Assembly: GCA_028714535.1 (NCBI GenBank)
Contig: JAQTME010000003.1
Coordinates: 26,570-90,569 of the forward strand
From: Candidatus Iainarchaeum sp.
GTDB lineage: Archaea > Micrarchaeota > Micrarchaeia > Anstonellales > Bilamarchaeaceae
Reading direction: 5' to 3'
DNA: 64,000 bases
Shown: one piece after another, positions 1 to 8,700 of the stretch
Numbering within the stretch: position 1 is the first letter of the stretch
Layout: each line of letters begins with the position of its first letter
Program-made: the position numbers and the translations under genes
The notes under the pieces: generated by a model
What the model was told of the DNA's origin: nothing
What the model saw: only the letters and a program-made list of their open reading frames with translations
Database searches by the model: none

Positions 1-2
1 AG

Positions 3-1025
3 TGCCTGGACATATGCGGCCCGCTCATCGCGTCAAAGGACCTTTCGGTCTACAATGGCATCTCATCCTGCCACATGCGGCTCGGCATCTGGTACCTGCG
101 GGAGACCTTCGACGAGGCAAGGGATTTCGCGTTCGACATCTACATAAGCTACATCAAGACCTCCATGATCGCCGAATTCACCATAAACATAGAGTACTTC
201 ACCGAATATGCGGGCTTCTTCACGTTCACGCCCTGGCGCGGCTTCTTCACCATGGGCAACACCGTGAAGCAGCTGTGCTTCGACTGGGCCATAAAGATCA
301 TGATGCTGTGCAAGTTCCAGGAGGTCCTGCTCCGCTACATCGCAGTGGCGCTTTTCCCCGCCCTCTTCGTCATCGGCGCGCTCCTCAGGGCTTTCACGTT
401 CACGCGCAGGCTCGGCGGCCTCATCCTCGCCATGGCCATAGCGCTGTATTTCGTTTTCCCTGCCTTCTACGCGTTCGGCGCGCTGGTCATGCTGGACCTC
501 AAGAGCAAGGCGTACAGCGACTGGATGGCCAATGACAAGGCCAACCCCAACCAGCTCCCAGACCCGCCCATAGCGAATACCATGTACATCAACGAGAAGG
601 TCACGATGATAGGGGGCACGTTCACCAGCCAGGAAGCCAGGCAAGCGCTTGCGGAATACGAGGGGCTGGAGGACGACGTCTATATGGAGAAGGTGGAGCA
701 GGGCCAGGCCTCAGGCCTTCTGCCGCCGCTGGGCGACCTCTCTGCCACGAACACGCCCACCGACGAGGAGGCCAAATCCACGCTCCAGCAGGCATACGAC
801 AAGGTCTCAGACTGGAAGGACGCCCTGTCCAAGGAAGGCAAGTTCGACCATTTCATCACCAACGCATGGAAGGAGAACGGGCCCCTGGACGTGCTGGCCA
901 GGATAACCTTCTGGTCGCTGTTCTTCGGGCTTTTCGGCATAATCGCCACCATCGGCGTCATCCGTTCCATCTCCATAACGTTCGGAGGGGACATCGAGAT
1001 AGCAGGTCTTACGAGGCTGATATGA
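3..1025 (+). CDS. Polytopic membrane protein, tandem paralog 1 (5' truncated)
   Basis: The reading frame is open from the first bases of the window, so the true start lies upstream and the ATG at 75 is internal. The product has several hydrophobic segments, a hydrophilic region rich in Asp, Glu and Lys (about 545-880), and a last membrane segment. Bases 375-420 encode the motif GALLRAFTFTRRLGG, and the protein ends in LTRLI. Both marks recur in the next three genes, so this is the first visible member of a tandem paralog family. It overlaps gene 2 by four bases. I do not recognise a known family; a channel-like or secretion-associated role is only a guess. Confidence 0.8.
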   Translation, partial: CLDICGPLIASKDLSVYNGISSCHMRLGIWYLRETFDEARDFAFDIYISYIKTSMIAEFTINIEYFTEYAGFFTFTPWRGFFTMGNTVKQLCFDWAIKIMMLCKFQEVLLRYIAVALFPALFVIGALLRAFTFTRRLGGLILAMAIALYFVFPAFYAFGALVMLDLKSKAYSDWMANDKANPNQLPDPPIANTMYINEKVTMIGGTFTSQEARQALAEYEGLEDDVYMEKVEQGQASGLLPPLGDLSATNTPTDEEAKSTLQQAYDKVSDWKDALSKEGKFDHFITNAWKENGPLDVLARITFWSLFFGLFGIIATIGVIRSISITFGGDIEIAGLTRLI

Positions 1026-2263
1026 TGTGCACCACGGTCCCTGCAGCCGCCTTCGTCGCCTTCCTCCTGCTCGCCCCGCTGGCGTTCGCCCAGGAGGCAG
1101 ACAAGTCCGGCCTGGGCACCGGCTTCGACAAGCTCAGCAGCGCGCTTGACAAGCAGAAGGAGGACTTCGTCTACGGCGCCAGCTCGTTCGGCCGCGGCCT
1201 CAGCACCGTGCCGGGCAACCTGCTGGACGCGTTCGGCAAAAGCTCCTGCGAGGACCCCTGGGCCGTGGGCGGCGTGAACAATTCCTATCCTGCCATAGGC
1301 CTATGGCTCGCGCCTGCCGTGGCAGTCGGCTTCATAGTCATGATAGGGGTGGCGATAATCTACATGCTCGGCCAGTTCTTCAGCTCCCCGAACCTCATCG
1401 CCATTGCAAAGGACGAGGGTTTCCAGACCGCCCTCACGTTCCTGCGCGTCCTGTTCATAATCGGGATGATGTTGGGCGCCAACATGTGGTTCTCGCTCAG
1501 CGCGCCCACCTCCGACCCCATATACTCGCAGAACCCGCAGATGATAGACGCGTCCATGGCATTCTCGAGGCTCATGGTCAGCGACATGGTCACCCACTAC
1601 AGCATGCTGGTGATGTACAACACCGTCATACACACGATATATTCGTCCACCATGTGGATCGGCGTCACCTGGCGCGCCATGTATTCCATCAACCTGGGCC
1701 CCGTGCTCAAGCCCATAATAGACCTGGTGGGCACGTCCCTGCAGTTCCTCTCGCTGGGTATGACGGAATGGCTCATGCACGTCATCACCCTGTGCATGAT
1801 AAAGAAATACATGTGGAGCTTCTTCATACCCATAGGCATGCTCCTGCGCGCATTCCCGTACACGCGCAACGCCGGAGAGGCCCTCCTGGCGCTCGCATTC
1901 GCCCTGGTGATATTCTACCCGCTCATGTTCCTGTTCAGCTACGAGGCCCACAAGATACTCTCATACAACCTGGTGGATGCCAAGAACGCGATGGGCAACT
2001 TCCTCAACAAAAGCGGCATACTGGCCGTCTTCGGGCCGGCGCTGGTCGTCATGTTCCTCATGGCAGGCGTTTTCATGCCGTTCTTCCTTGGCGGGGCCCT
2101 GACCCTTGCGTTCGAACTCATAAAAGGCGCCGTATACTACATCGTGATAATGAGCGTCTTCCTGCCCTTCCTGAATCTTTTCGTCACGCTTACCGCCGCC
2201 AAGGAGACTGCCAAGTTCTTCAACGTGGACGTGAATTTCATGTCGTTCCTGAAAATAATATGA
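1022..2263 (+). CDS. Secreted-leader polytopic membrane protein, tandem paralog 2
   Basis: The 413-residue product starts at an ATG that overlaps the stop of the preceding gene. It has an N-terminal signal peptide ending around APLAFAQ, then a short hydrophilic part and about six or seven hydrophobic segments. The family motif appears as GMLLRAFPYTRNAGE (about 1831-1875) and is followed by a long hydrophobic helix. The C-terminus is FMSFLKII, matching the [LI]I ending of the other paralogs. It is presumably co-translated with its neighbours, and all four probably form one membrane assembly. Function is unknown. Confidence 0.8.
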   Translation: MMCTTVPAAAFVAFLLLAPLAFAQEADKSGLGTGFDKLSSALDKQKEDFVYGASSFGRGLSTVPGNLLDAFGKSSCEDPWAVGGVNNSYPAIGLWLAPAVAVGFIVMIGVAIIYMLGQFFSSPNLIAIAKDEGFQTALTFLRVLFIIGMMLGANMWFSLSAPTSDPIYSQNPQMIDASMAFSRLMVSDMVTHYSMLVMYNTVIHTIYSSTMWIGVTWRAMYSINLGPVLKPIIDLVGTSLQFLSLGMTEWLMHVITLCMIKKYMWSFFIPIGMLLRAFPYTRNAGEALLALAFALVIFYPLMFLFSYEAHKILSYNLVDAKNAMGNFLNKSGILAVFGPALVVMFLMAGVFMPFFLGGALTLAFELIKGAVYYIVIMSVFLPFLNLFVTLTAAKETAKFFNVDVNFMSFLKII

Positions 2264-2273
2264 GGATGCAACG

Positions 2274-3368
2274 ATGGCCTTTGGACTGATGGAACCGGAA
2301 CTGATAGTATCTGGCGGTGCAGCCGGGGGGCTATGGGAAATGGCGGCCCTCTCAGGCCTCGCGCTGGCCGTTTCCGGAGTAATCCTCGCCTTCATGTACA
2401 CCTGGGCCACGCTTTTCCGCAGCCCGTCGACGGAGGCATACGTGCGGCAGGAGGTCTATGAGGTCCTGATATCGGCCGTCCTGGTCATAATCATAATCGT
2501 CCTGGTGGGCGCCATGAGCGACCTTTCCGTGGGCGGCTTCCTGCCTGACGAGCTGCTGCCCGATGGCGTGGCTGCCAGTACCAACATCTATCAGGCCACG
2601 GCCATGTATTACGAGCGCGTGGCCAAAGACATGGAGAGCTGGCTCAACCTCAACTACTTCATGAACATAATAGTGGACCAGATGGCCTCGATAACGCCAT
2701 ATGCGCGGCCGCTGGGCGTGGGCCTGGTCGCATCGCCCATGGCAGGCTTCGCCTCGCCCATAAAGCAGCTGCTGTACAACATGAGCGTCGGGCTCTCGGT
2801 CGCCTACATAATAAACGTCGCCCAGCTGTACGTCTACGTGTTCGCGCTCCAGGCATTCACGAAATACTACCTGCCGCTCGGCATATTCTTCCGGTGCTTC
2901 ACGCCCACCCGCAGGCTCGGCGGCACGCTCATCGGGATAGCCATGGCGTTCCTGTTCGTCTTCCCGGCCCTCAGCGTCATCACATACAGCATGTTCTACA
3001 ATCACGCAGGCGGCCCGCTGCTGTCATTCTCAAACCTCCTGGGCTACTACATCTCCGACCAGGGCACCTTCAGGGAGTTCGTCCTTAACTTCTTCAAGAG
3101 CAACTTCACCACCACCGGTTCAGGAGGCACCGGCATAGTGGACCTGGTGACCGGCAGTTTCGGCCTGATCTTCGGCGGGCTCCAGGGCATGATGGGAACG
3201 GTGTTCCTCATGTTCCTGATATTCCCGGTATCCATCGTGAGCCTCGCGTTCGTGCTGGGCTTCGTGGTGCCCGCCTTCAACGTGATCATATTCACAGAGG
3301 CAGCCAAGGGGCTGGCCAAGAGTTTCGGCGAGGAAGTCGACATAAGCTCGCTCACGAGGCTGATATAG
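2274..3368 (+). CDS. Polytopic membrane protein, tandem paralog 3
   Basis: This 364-residue product has an upstream GAGGA-like ribosome binding site. Two hydrophobic segments near the N-terminus flank a charged loop. A central amphipathic region is followed by the family motif GIFFRCFTPTRRLGG (about 2878-2924) and a hydrophobic helix rich in Ala and Phe. It ends in SSLTRLI, almost the same as the end of paralog 1. The stop codon directly abuts the ATG of paralog 4. The family is not recognised; the shared motif supports homology by tandem duplication. Confidence 0.8.
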   Translation: MAFGLMEPELIVSGGAAGGLWEMAALSGLALAVSGVILAFMYTWATLFRSPSTEAYVRQEVYEVLISAVLVIIIIVLVGAMSDLSVGGFLPDELLPDGVAASTNIYQATAMYYERVAKDMESWLNLNYFMNIIVDQMASITPYARPLGVGLVASPMAGFASPIKQLLYNMSVGLSVAYIINVAQLYVYVFALQAFTKYYLPLGIFFRCFTPTRRLGGTLIGIAMAFLFVFPALSVITYSMFYNHAGGPLLSFSNLLGYYISDQGTFREFVLNFFKSNFTTTGSGGTGIVDLVTGSFGLIFGGLQGMMGTVFLMFLIFPVSIVSLAFVLGFVVPAFNVIIFTEAAKGLAKSFGEEVDISSLTRLI

Positions 3369-4424
3369 ATGGCATTCACAGCGTTTTACGGGGACTGGCA
3401 GACGATCTCCCTGGCCGCCGCCGCGCTCTCCATAGTCGGCTCCACCCTGCTAATCATGCTCTCGCGGCTGTTCGGCCTGCGCAACCTGGAGCAGATAGCC
3501 AAGACAGAGTTCGTCTATGCGGCCTCCACCGTCCTCATCGTGCTTGTCGTGCTCGTCATCGTCCAGTACGGCGAATGGTACCTGGCCAACCATTCGTCCG
3601 GCGTGGTGAGGGCAATGTACCTCTCGTCGTTCGGCTGCGACCCCTCGACGCCCGTCTCGTTCCCGAACCAGGACACCCTCATCGACTGGATGAAGCTCTA
3701 CATGGAGACCGCCACGCGCTGCGTCCAGGATTTCATGAACGTGCTCTATGCGCTTTCGGTCCCCATAGAGGCATGCACGTCCGTGTACATGGAAATCTTC
3801 ATGTCCGAGCACGCCTCCGGGTTCGCATGCAAGTGGGTGGCCGAGCGCATCACCAACGCGGTGCAGTCGTTCACATTCTACATGTACGCCTTCTTCCTCA
3901 TCGGGCACATACTGAATTTCGTCAAATACTACGCCGGGTTCTTCTTCTCCATCGGCGTCGCGCTGCGCGCCTTCCCGCCATCGCGCGGCGCGGGGGCATA
4001 CCTCATGGCCATAGCGTTCGGCCTCTATTTCGTGCTGCCGTTCACCTACGTCCTTGTCGCCACCACCTCCATGCCCTACGTCCAGTCAGAGCTGCTGAGC
4101 GGCTCCTGCGATGCCATCGCCAAGGGGGATACCGTCTGCATGATGCCTGCCGTCGCCAGCGCGGAGACGTACCAATGCGAAGGCGCTGCCGCGACCAACG
4201 CGTTCAACGTGCCCGGCCGCATAGAGGCCAACGCTGCGGTGATAGACGACCTGCTCACCGGGTCAAGCCCCAAGATATTCACCCTGGGCCAGCACCTGGT
4301 CTCTGCGATATGCATCCTGCCCATGATAGCGTTCGTCATACTGCTGACATTCGTGCTCAACACGACCAACCTGTTCGGCGGCAACATCCCTGAGATCGGG
4401 CGCGGCCTGGTCAAGCTGATTTGA
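3369..4424 (+). CDS. Polytopic membrane protein, tandem paralog 4
   Basis: The 351-residue product begins immediately after the stop of paralog 3. It has the same plan: N-terminal membrane helices, an amphipathic middle, the motif GVALRAFPPSRGAGA (about 3955-4000), a further helix, an exposed loop with several cysteines (about 4100-4180) and a final helix ending in LVKLI. The extra cysteines in the loop are not present at the same places in the other copies. The TATA element of the following PIN gene overlaps its stop codon. Function is unknown. Confidence 0.8.
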   Translation: MAFTAFYGDWQTISLAAAALSIVGSTLLIMLSRLFGLRNLEQIAKTEFVYAASTVLIVLVVLVIVQYGEWYLANHSSGVVRAMYLSSFGCDPSTPVSFPNQDTLIDWMKLYMETATRCVQDFMNVLYALSVPIEACTSVYMEIFMSEHASGFACKWVAERITNAVQSFTFYMYAFFLIGHILNFVKYYAGFFFSIGVALRAFPPSRGAGAYLMAIAFGLYFVLPFTYVLVATTSMPYVQSELLSGSCDAIAKGDTVCMMPAVASAETYQCEGAAATNAFNVPGRIEANAAVIDDLLTGSSPKIFTLGQHLVSAICILPMIAFVILLTFVLNTTNLFGGNIPEIGRGLVKLI

Positions 4425-4434
4425 TTTATAAACA
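4424..4434 (+). promoter_or_regulatory. TATA-like promoter of PIN gene
   Basis: A GATTTATAAAC element is centred about 25 bp before the ATG at 4454 and overlaps the end of the preceding gene. This spacing predicts a leaderless or nearly leaderless transcript. Confidence 0.5.
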
Positions 4435-4453
4435 TTGTCGGATAGGTGCAGCC

Positions 4454-5020
4454 ATGCCAGAGCGCAAATATGTTGTCGATACATCCCTTTTCGTGAATCC
4501 GCACGCGCGGAAGGATTTCGGGAAGGACCCGACAGCCGCGGTGCGCGGCTTCATCAGGAAGCTCAACGGCCTTGACATCGAGGTCTACATGCCGCCGTCC
4601 ATCTTCAACGAGCTGAGGAACTTCGTGCAGCCGAAGGCCATCGGCGAGCTGGAGCTGGCCATCCGCAAGCGCGCGCCCAACACCTACGGCATCTACCTTC
4701 CCGCGGCTGTGCTCTACGACTTCATAGAGGACGTGCGCATCCGCATAAACAAGGGGCTGCGCCTGGCCGAGGATTTCGCCAAGGACAACAGGCCTGACAA
4801 CGACGAGAAGCTGCGCAGGCTCCGCGACAAGTACCGCGACGCGATGCGCACCGGCATAATAGACAGCAAGGAGGACTTCGAGCTCGTCCTGCTCGCCAAG
4901 GAGCTCGAGGCGACCATGGTATCCTCGGACGAGGGCGTGATAAAGTTCGCGGACCAGATAGGGTGCGCCTGGCTGTCGGCCGACAAGTTCCACGCGGTCA
5001 TGAAGAAGCTGAAGGGCTAA
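4454..5020 (+). CDS. RNA ligase partner protein, PIN-like domain
   Basis: The 188-residue product begins MPERKYVVDTSLFVNP. The early Asp in VVDTSLFVN, the internal acidic positions and the late SSDEGVIKFAD segment are typical of PIN-fold nucleases. The sequence fits the archaeal RNA ligase partner family, which is usually encoded beside the ATP-dependent Rnl3-type RNA ligase. Here the ligase gene lies convergently and overlaps its 3' end by four bases. The ATG at 4454 was chosen because it follows a TATA element and a weak AGGTG site. The partner's reaction is not established; RNA trimming before ligation is an inference. Confidence 0.85.
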   Translation: MPERKYVVDTSLFVNPHARKDFGKDPTAAVRGFIRKLNGLDIEVYMPPSIFNELRNFVQPKAIGELELAIRKRAPNTYGIYLPAAVLYDFIEDVRIRINKGLRLAEDFAKDNRPDNDEKLRRLRDKYRDAMRTGIIDSKEDFELVLLAKELEATMVSSDEGVIKFADQIGCAWLSADKFHAVMKKLKG

Positions 5021-6084
5021 TCCGTAATCCCCTTGCCATTGGCGTAGGAAGCGAGCGTCTTCGTGGTCTTCTTGTATATTTTCCTGAAGCGTATCCTTGT
5101 CCTTCCGTTCTCCTTGCGCGTCCACAATTCCTCGAGCCTGACCTCGTGGCTCATGTGCCTGTGGATGTCGTCCCAGATTTTCGGGTCGCGGACTGATATC
5201 TCGAACTCGTCGCCCGCGTCCCCGCCTTCCTGCACCCGCTTGAGCGCGGCCTCCAGGCCGTCGTAGAACGCCCTGCCGAGCTCCAGCGCGTATTCGTCCC
5301 TGCCCAGCCCGAAGTCCTTTATGAAGAAGGCCGAGCGCAGCACGCGCTGGTGGAAGAAGCCGATTGGCATGTCGAACAGCATCCCAGACCCGTTGGCTAT
5401 GTCCTCTATGTCGGACCATGGGGTGACGTATTTGACCGCGCAGGTGGCGCCCTTGAGCACCATGCCCTCCTTCTTCCCCTTGTTCAGCGCCAGGATGGCC
5501 TTGCGCAAGCCAGCATAGTCGTCGCTCCTGAACTTCCCGAGCACAGGCACCGAGCGCATCCCGTATTTTTTCACGAGCGCGTACCTCTGCGCGCAAGGGA
5601 GGTAGGCGCCGGGCCCCCTGCCTATGTCGAACACGAAAAGCATGACGTCGAAATCCTTCGCCGGCGCGGTATAGGGCGTATTGCCTATCATCTCGCAGCA
5701 GAGGATCGAATCCGGGTTGTCCCTGAAAAACGCTGCGATGCCCTTGTCGTCCCGCGCCTTCTCGGTCACGAACGCGTCCAGGAACCCGCCGCGGGAGAAT
5801 GCGAATACCCTCCCGCCGACGGACGCCACGCGCACGTTGAAGCCGTCGATCTTCTCCTCCGCGTGCAGTTCCGCGTCCCGCATGTTCCTCTTCAGGCCGT
5901 TCTCGAGCGTGAATATCCTCTTTATGTGCGGGTATCCGCGGATGGCCTTCTTCCCCGCGATGACGGTCCCGCGTTCCACGCCCGCATGCGAATCCCGGAA
6001 CCGTATGTATTCGATTTCGCCGCTGAGCCTCTCCGCCCTCCCTGCCTTCAGGGCCCCGGCCACGAGCGATGCGGTCATCTCCAC
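5017..6084 (-). CDS. ATP-dependent RNA ligase (Rnl3 type)
   Basis: The 355-residue protein has the nucleotidyltransferase motif I EEKIDGFN, with the lysine that would accept AMP. Later motifs include CCEMIG and EGMVLKG, and a C-terminal region typical of archaeal homodimeric Rnl3 ligases follows. These enzymes join or circularise RNA 5'-phosphate and 3'-hydroxyl ends. The first possible start is a GTG at 6084 with an ATG at 6078; a GGTGAT ribosome binding site precedes them inside the end of the CarS gene, so the two are probably co-transcribed. The convergent PIN gene is its usual genomic partner. Confidence 0.9.
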   Translation of the reverse strand: MEMTASLVAGALKAGRAERLSGEIEYIRFRDSHAGVERGTVIAGKKAIRGYPHIKRIFTLENGLKRNMRDAELHAEEKIDGFNVRVASVGGRVFAFSRGGFLDAFVTEKARDDKGIAAFFRDNPDSILCCEMIGNTPYTAPAKDFDVMLFVFDIGRGPGAYLPCAQRYALVKKYGMRSVPVLGKFRSDDYAGLRKAILALNKGKKEGMVLKGATCAVKYVTPWSDIEDIANGSGMLFDMPIGFFHQRVLRSAFFIKDFGLGRDEYALELGRAFYDGLEAALKRVQEGGDAGDEFEISVRDPKIWDDIHRHMSHEVRLEELWTRKENGRTRIRFRKIYKKTTKTLASYANGKGITD

Positions 6085-6088
6085 AAGA

Positions 6089-6604
6089 TCACCAGGGCAC
6101 GTTCTTCAGCCCCGCCCTGTTGGCCAGGAAGTTGGTGAGCGGGTGCAGTATGAGCGTGAGTATCGCGAAGAAGAGCAGGTTGGGCAGGTCGAAGAGCGAT
6201 GCGGACGCGAACGGCGCGGCGAACGCGAGCGCCACGATGAGGAAAAGTATGGTGTCGAGCACGAACGGCCTGCCAGGGGCCACGTGCATGCGCCTTTTTA
6301 TGAAGCTCCCGAACGAATCGCCGGCCATGGTCCCGAACGACATGAAGAACGCGGCAGTGAACTGCGTGAGCGGGTTGGGGAAGAACGGTAGCAGGTAGAA
6401 GAGCGAGACCAGGCCGCCTGCGAACGTGCCGGCGAGCGTGCCTGCGATGAAGCCGCGCACGGTCTTCCCATCGCCCAAAACCCTTTCCCCGTCGTGCAGC
6501 ACCCTCCCGAAATCGAGCGGCGCGCCGCCTCCGAGCACCACCGGCGAGGAATTCGCGATATAGATTGGGATCAGGAAGACCAGCAGGTCAAGTAGCTGAG
6601 CCAT
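6089..6604 (-). CDS. carS: CDP-archaeol synthase
   Basis: This 171-residue integral membrane protein carries GDGKTVRGF and GTMAGDSFGSFIKRR, the conserved parts of CDP-2,3-bis-(O-geranylgeranyl)-sn-glycerol synthase. The enzyme activates the archaeal ether lipid DGGGP with CTP before polar head groups are added. Length and the four to five hydrophobic segments fit the family. The ATG at 6604 lies about 25 bp from a TATA-like element shared with the divergent sppA gene. The downstream RNA ligase is only a few bases away, so the two are probably transcribed together without an obvious functional link. Confidence 0.9.
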   Translation of the reverse strand: MAQLLDLLVFLIPIYIANSSPVVLGGGAPLDFGRVLHDGERVLGDGKTVRGFIAGTLAGTFAGGLVSLFYLLPFFPNPLTQFTAAFFMSFGTMAGDSFGSFIKRRMHVAPGRPFVLDTILFLIVALAFAAPFASASLFDLPNLLFFAILTLILHPLTNFLANRAGLKNVPW

Positions 6605-6622
6605 AGGATAGCCTCTCCTCTA

Positions 6623-6635
6623 AACATTTATATTG
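6623..6635. promoter_or_regulatory. Shared bidirectional TATA-like element (carS / sppA)
   Basis: A single AACATTTATATTG stretch lies in the 51-bp gap between two divergent ATGs, at 6604 on the minus strand and 6656 on the plus strand. Its centre is about 25-26 bp from each, which fits leaderless transcription in both directions. Confidence 0.45.
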
Positions 6636-6655
6636 ATATCAGCAGAAAGCTTGCC

Positions 6656-7591
6656 ATGGATCCCTTCAGACGACGCCCTGAGCCTGCCAGCATGCCACTG
6701 CTGCTCGGCACGGCCCTCGTGCTCATAGCGGTGTTCGTGGCAGTTGTGGCATTGTTCTTCGCCTTCTCCCCGCTCGTGCCCTCATTCACGGGCCAGTGCG
6801 TCGCAGTGGTCGACCTCAACCAGGAGATCGCCCTGGAAGGCTCCGAGCCGACCATATTCACTGCCGGCTCACCGGGCTCCGAGGAAATCGCGCAGAGCAT
6901 CCGTGCGCTTGGCAGTCGGGATGATGTCGGCGCCGTACTTTTCGTGGTCAATTCCCCCGGCGGCTCCGTGGTCGCCACGCGCGAGATATACGACGCCGTC
7001 AAGGAGCTGGACAAGCCCAAGGTCGCATATTTCCGCGAGGTCGCGGCTTCGGGCGCCTACTACATAGCGACCGGCACCGATTACATCATATCAGACCCGG
7101 ATGCGCTCACCGGAAGCATCGGCGTGGTGGCGACATTCACGGACCTGAGCGGGCTGCTGGAGAAGATCGGCGTGAACGTCACGTCCATAGCCTCGGGCGC
7201 GCACAAGGACATGGGCTCTGAATTCAGGAACATGACCCCGGAGGAGCAGGCCATAATGCAGGCCCTGATATCTGAGATATATGACGAGTTCCATTCCGTG
7301 GTCCTGGAGAACCGCAGGGGCAGGCTCGACCTGGCCAGGTTCGAAGAGGTTGCAGACGGCCGCATCATGAGCGGGAGGCAGGCAGCGAAAATCGGGCTGG
7401 TGGACGGGGTCGGCTCCAAGCGGGACGCCATACTCAAGGCGGCATCGCTCGCCAACATAAGCGCAGGTTCGGCAGACGAAGTCAGGCTCTGCCAGGTCAG
7501 CTCCATGACGCAGGCCGGCGGGCTCTTCAGCGCCGACGCCCTCATAAGCCAGCTTGAGGCGAAGGCAGGCCTGGCGATGGGCTACAGGTGA
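6656..7591 (+). CDS. sppA: Signal peptide peptidase SppA, S49 family
   Basis: The 311-residue protein has one N-terminal membrane helix (about residues 18-42) and an S49 protease domain. NSPGGSVVATREIYDAV is the conserved entry, VAASGAYYIAT holds the candidate catalytic Ser, and the GAHKDMGSEFRNMT region supplies the candidate Lys of the Ser-Lys dyad. SppA enzymes degrade cleaved signal peptides in the membrane. The ATG sits about 26 bp from the shared TATA-like element. It overlaps or abuts a small Cys-rich secreted gene and lies just before the pilin-like operon, where many signal peptides would be released. Confidence 0.9.
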   Translation: MDPFRRRPEPASMPLLLGTALVLIAVFVAVVALFFAFSPLVPSFTGQCVAVVDLNQEIALEGSEPTIFTAGSPGSEEIAQSIRALGSRDDVGAVLFVVNSPGGSVVATREIYDAVKELDKPKVAYFREVAASGAYYIATGTDYIISDPDALTGSIGVVATFTDLSGLLEKIGVNVTSIASGAHKDMGSEFRNMTPEEQAIMQALISEIYDEFHSVVLENRRGRLDLARFEEVADGRIMSGRQAAKIGLVDGVGSKRDAILKAASLANISAGSADEVRLCQVSSMTQAGGLFSADALISQLEAKAGLAMGYR

Positions 7592-7596
7592 GGCGC

Positions 7597-7977
7597 ATGG
7601 CCAGGAAAAAAGGCGGGAAGGCAGCCGGAAAACCGCAGTTCGCCCGCCTGCTCCCGCTCGCCATCCTCGCGGCGCTCGTGGTTTTCGTAGGCGCGGTGCT
7701 AACAGTGTTTTTCTCTTCCCCGGCGCCGGGCGTCTTCCAATACCCTGCCGAGGAGCAGGCCGGATGCGTGCAGGGCACGGCCCGCGCCTGCTCGGTCGGC
7801 AACTGCACCGGCACGTCCGTGTGCCTTGAAGGCGGCACCTGGGGCAGCTGCAAGTGGGTGCGCGTCTGCACCCCCGGCGCAAGGATGGCATGTCTCCAGG
7901 ACGGATGCTCCTACGCCTACAGGGAATGCAACCCCTGCGGCTCAGGCTACGGAAGCTGCACGGTTCCAGGCAACTGA
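7597..7977 (+). CDS. Small secreted or anchored Cys-rich protein
   Basis: The 126-residue product has a basic N-terminus and one hydrophobic helix, then about ten cysteines in the exterior part, spaced in small loops such as CTGTSVC and CLQDGC. ATG 7597 was chosen over the GTG at 7588 because AGGTGA ends five bases before it, overlapping the sppA stop. The cysteines suggest a disulfide-stabilised extracellular domain. I do not recognise the family. Its position after sppA suggests co-transcription. Confidence 0.65.
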   Translation: MARKKGGKAAGKPQFARLLPLAILAALVVFVGAVLTVFFSSPAPGVFQYPAEEQAGCVQGTARACSVGNCTGTSVCLEGGTWGSCKWVRVCTPGARMACLQDGCSYAYRECNPCGSGYGSCTVPGN

Positions 7978-8038
7978 ACGCACCGATACGGCGCAAACTA
8001 TTGTGTCCAAAAACATAAAATTGAGCGCTGACCGATGG

Positions 8039-8050
8039 TTTTTAAATAAT
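8039..8050 (+). promoter_or_regulatory. TATA-like promoter of the pilin-like operon
   Basis: The A/T run TTTTTAAATAAT is centred about 26 bp before the ATG at 8071 and is the only obvious promoter before the five pilin-like genes. Confidence 0.5.
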
Positions 8051-8070
8051 AGCCACGCATAGCTCTTACC

Positions 8071-8691
8071 ATGCGGGCATTCATATTCTCGTTAGACGCT
8101 TTCGTAGCCTTCACGCTGGCCCTGATAGCAATATATTCGCTGATTTTCTTCTCCAGCATACCGTCGTCCTACTATTACCTCCTCACCCAGGGGCACTACC
8201 TCTCAAGGGACGTGCTCATGGCGCTTTCGACGACCTCGTGCGTCGCCTCTGTATACCCCTGCCCGAGCGGTGAGGGCATCTCGGTGCTCGACAACATCGC
8301 CTCGACCGCCGACATCGACCAGCGCCAGGAACTGGTGCGGGAGACCGTCGGCAAGATGATTCCGGACCAGTTCGGCTACACCATCGAATCCGTGGATTCG
8401 CAGGGCAAGCCAGTCTCCATATACGACACTGCCACCGCCGACGGCGACCCGCATGCCAAGGAGCGCAAGAAGCTGAGCATCGCGTCCCAGGTCATGACCT
8501 TCGGCTATTCATCGGCATACGCCAAGCCCTCGGCTTCGATATACAACTACCTGAGCTGCAACGCGGACGGCGCAGGCATCGGCGGGCTCGTGACCTGCGG
8601 CCTGGGCGGAAACACGAACCCGAGCAGCGGCGGCAAGGACCTCGTGCCTTCTGTCAACGTCAAAATAGTGAAACTGACTATCTTCATATAG
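8071..8691 (+). CDS. Pilin-like secreted protein (operon gene 1)
   Basis: The 206-residue product begins MRAFIFSLDAFVAFTLALIAIY, a very short leader followed by a single long hydrophobic helix, as in archaeal type IV pilin-like proteins. The FSLDA start resembles FSFDA of the fifth gene in the same cluster. The remainder is hydrophilic with four cysteines. The ATG is leaderless with respect to the TATA at 8045. The next gene starts within ten bases of its stop. A role as a minor pilin or pseudopilin is inferred from the N-terminal pattern and neighbours. Confidence 0.65.
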   Translation: MRAFIFSLDAFVAFTLALIAIYSLIFFSSIPSSYYYLLTQGHYLSRDVLMALSTTSCVASVYPCPSGEGISVLDNIASTADIDQRQELVRETVGKMIPDQFGYTIESVDSQGKPVSIYDTATADGDPHAKERKKLSIASQVMTFGYSSAYAKPSASIYNYLSCNADGAGIGGLVTCGLGGNTNPSSGGKDLVPSVNVKIVKLTIFI

Positions 8692-8700
8692 GTGATATGG

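Noticed and set aside
75-1025. Complete gene starting at ATG 75
   Set aside because: The frame continues open to the window edge, so the gene starts upstream and this ATG is internal.
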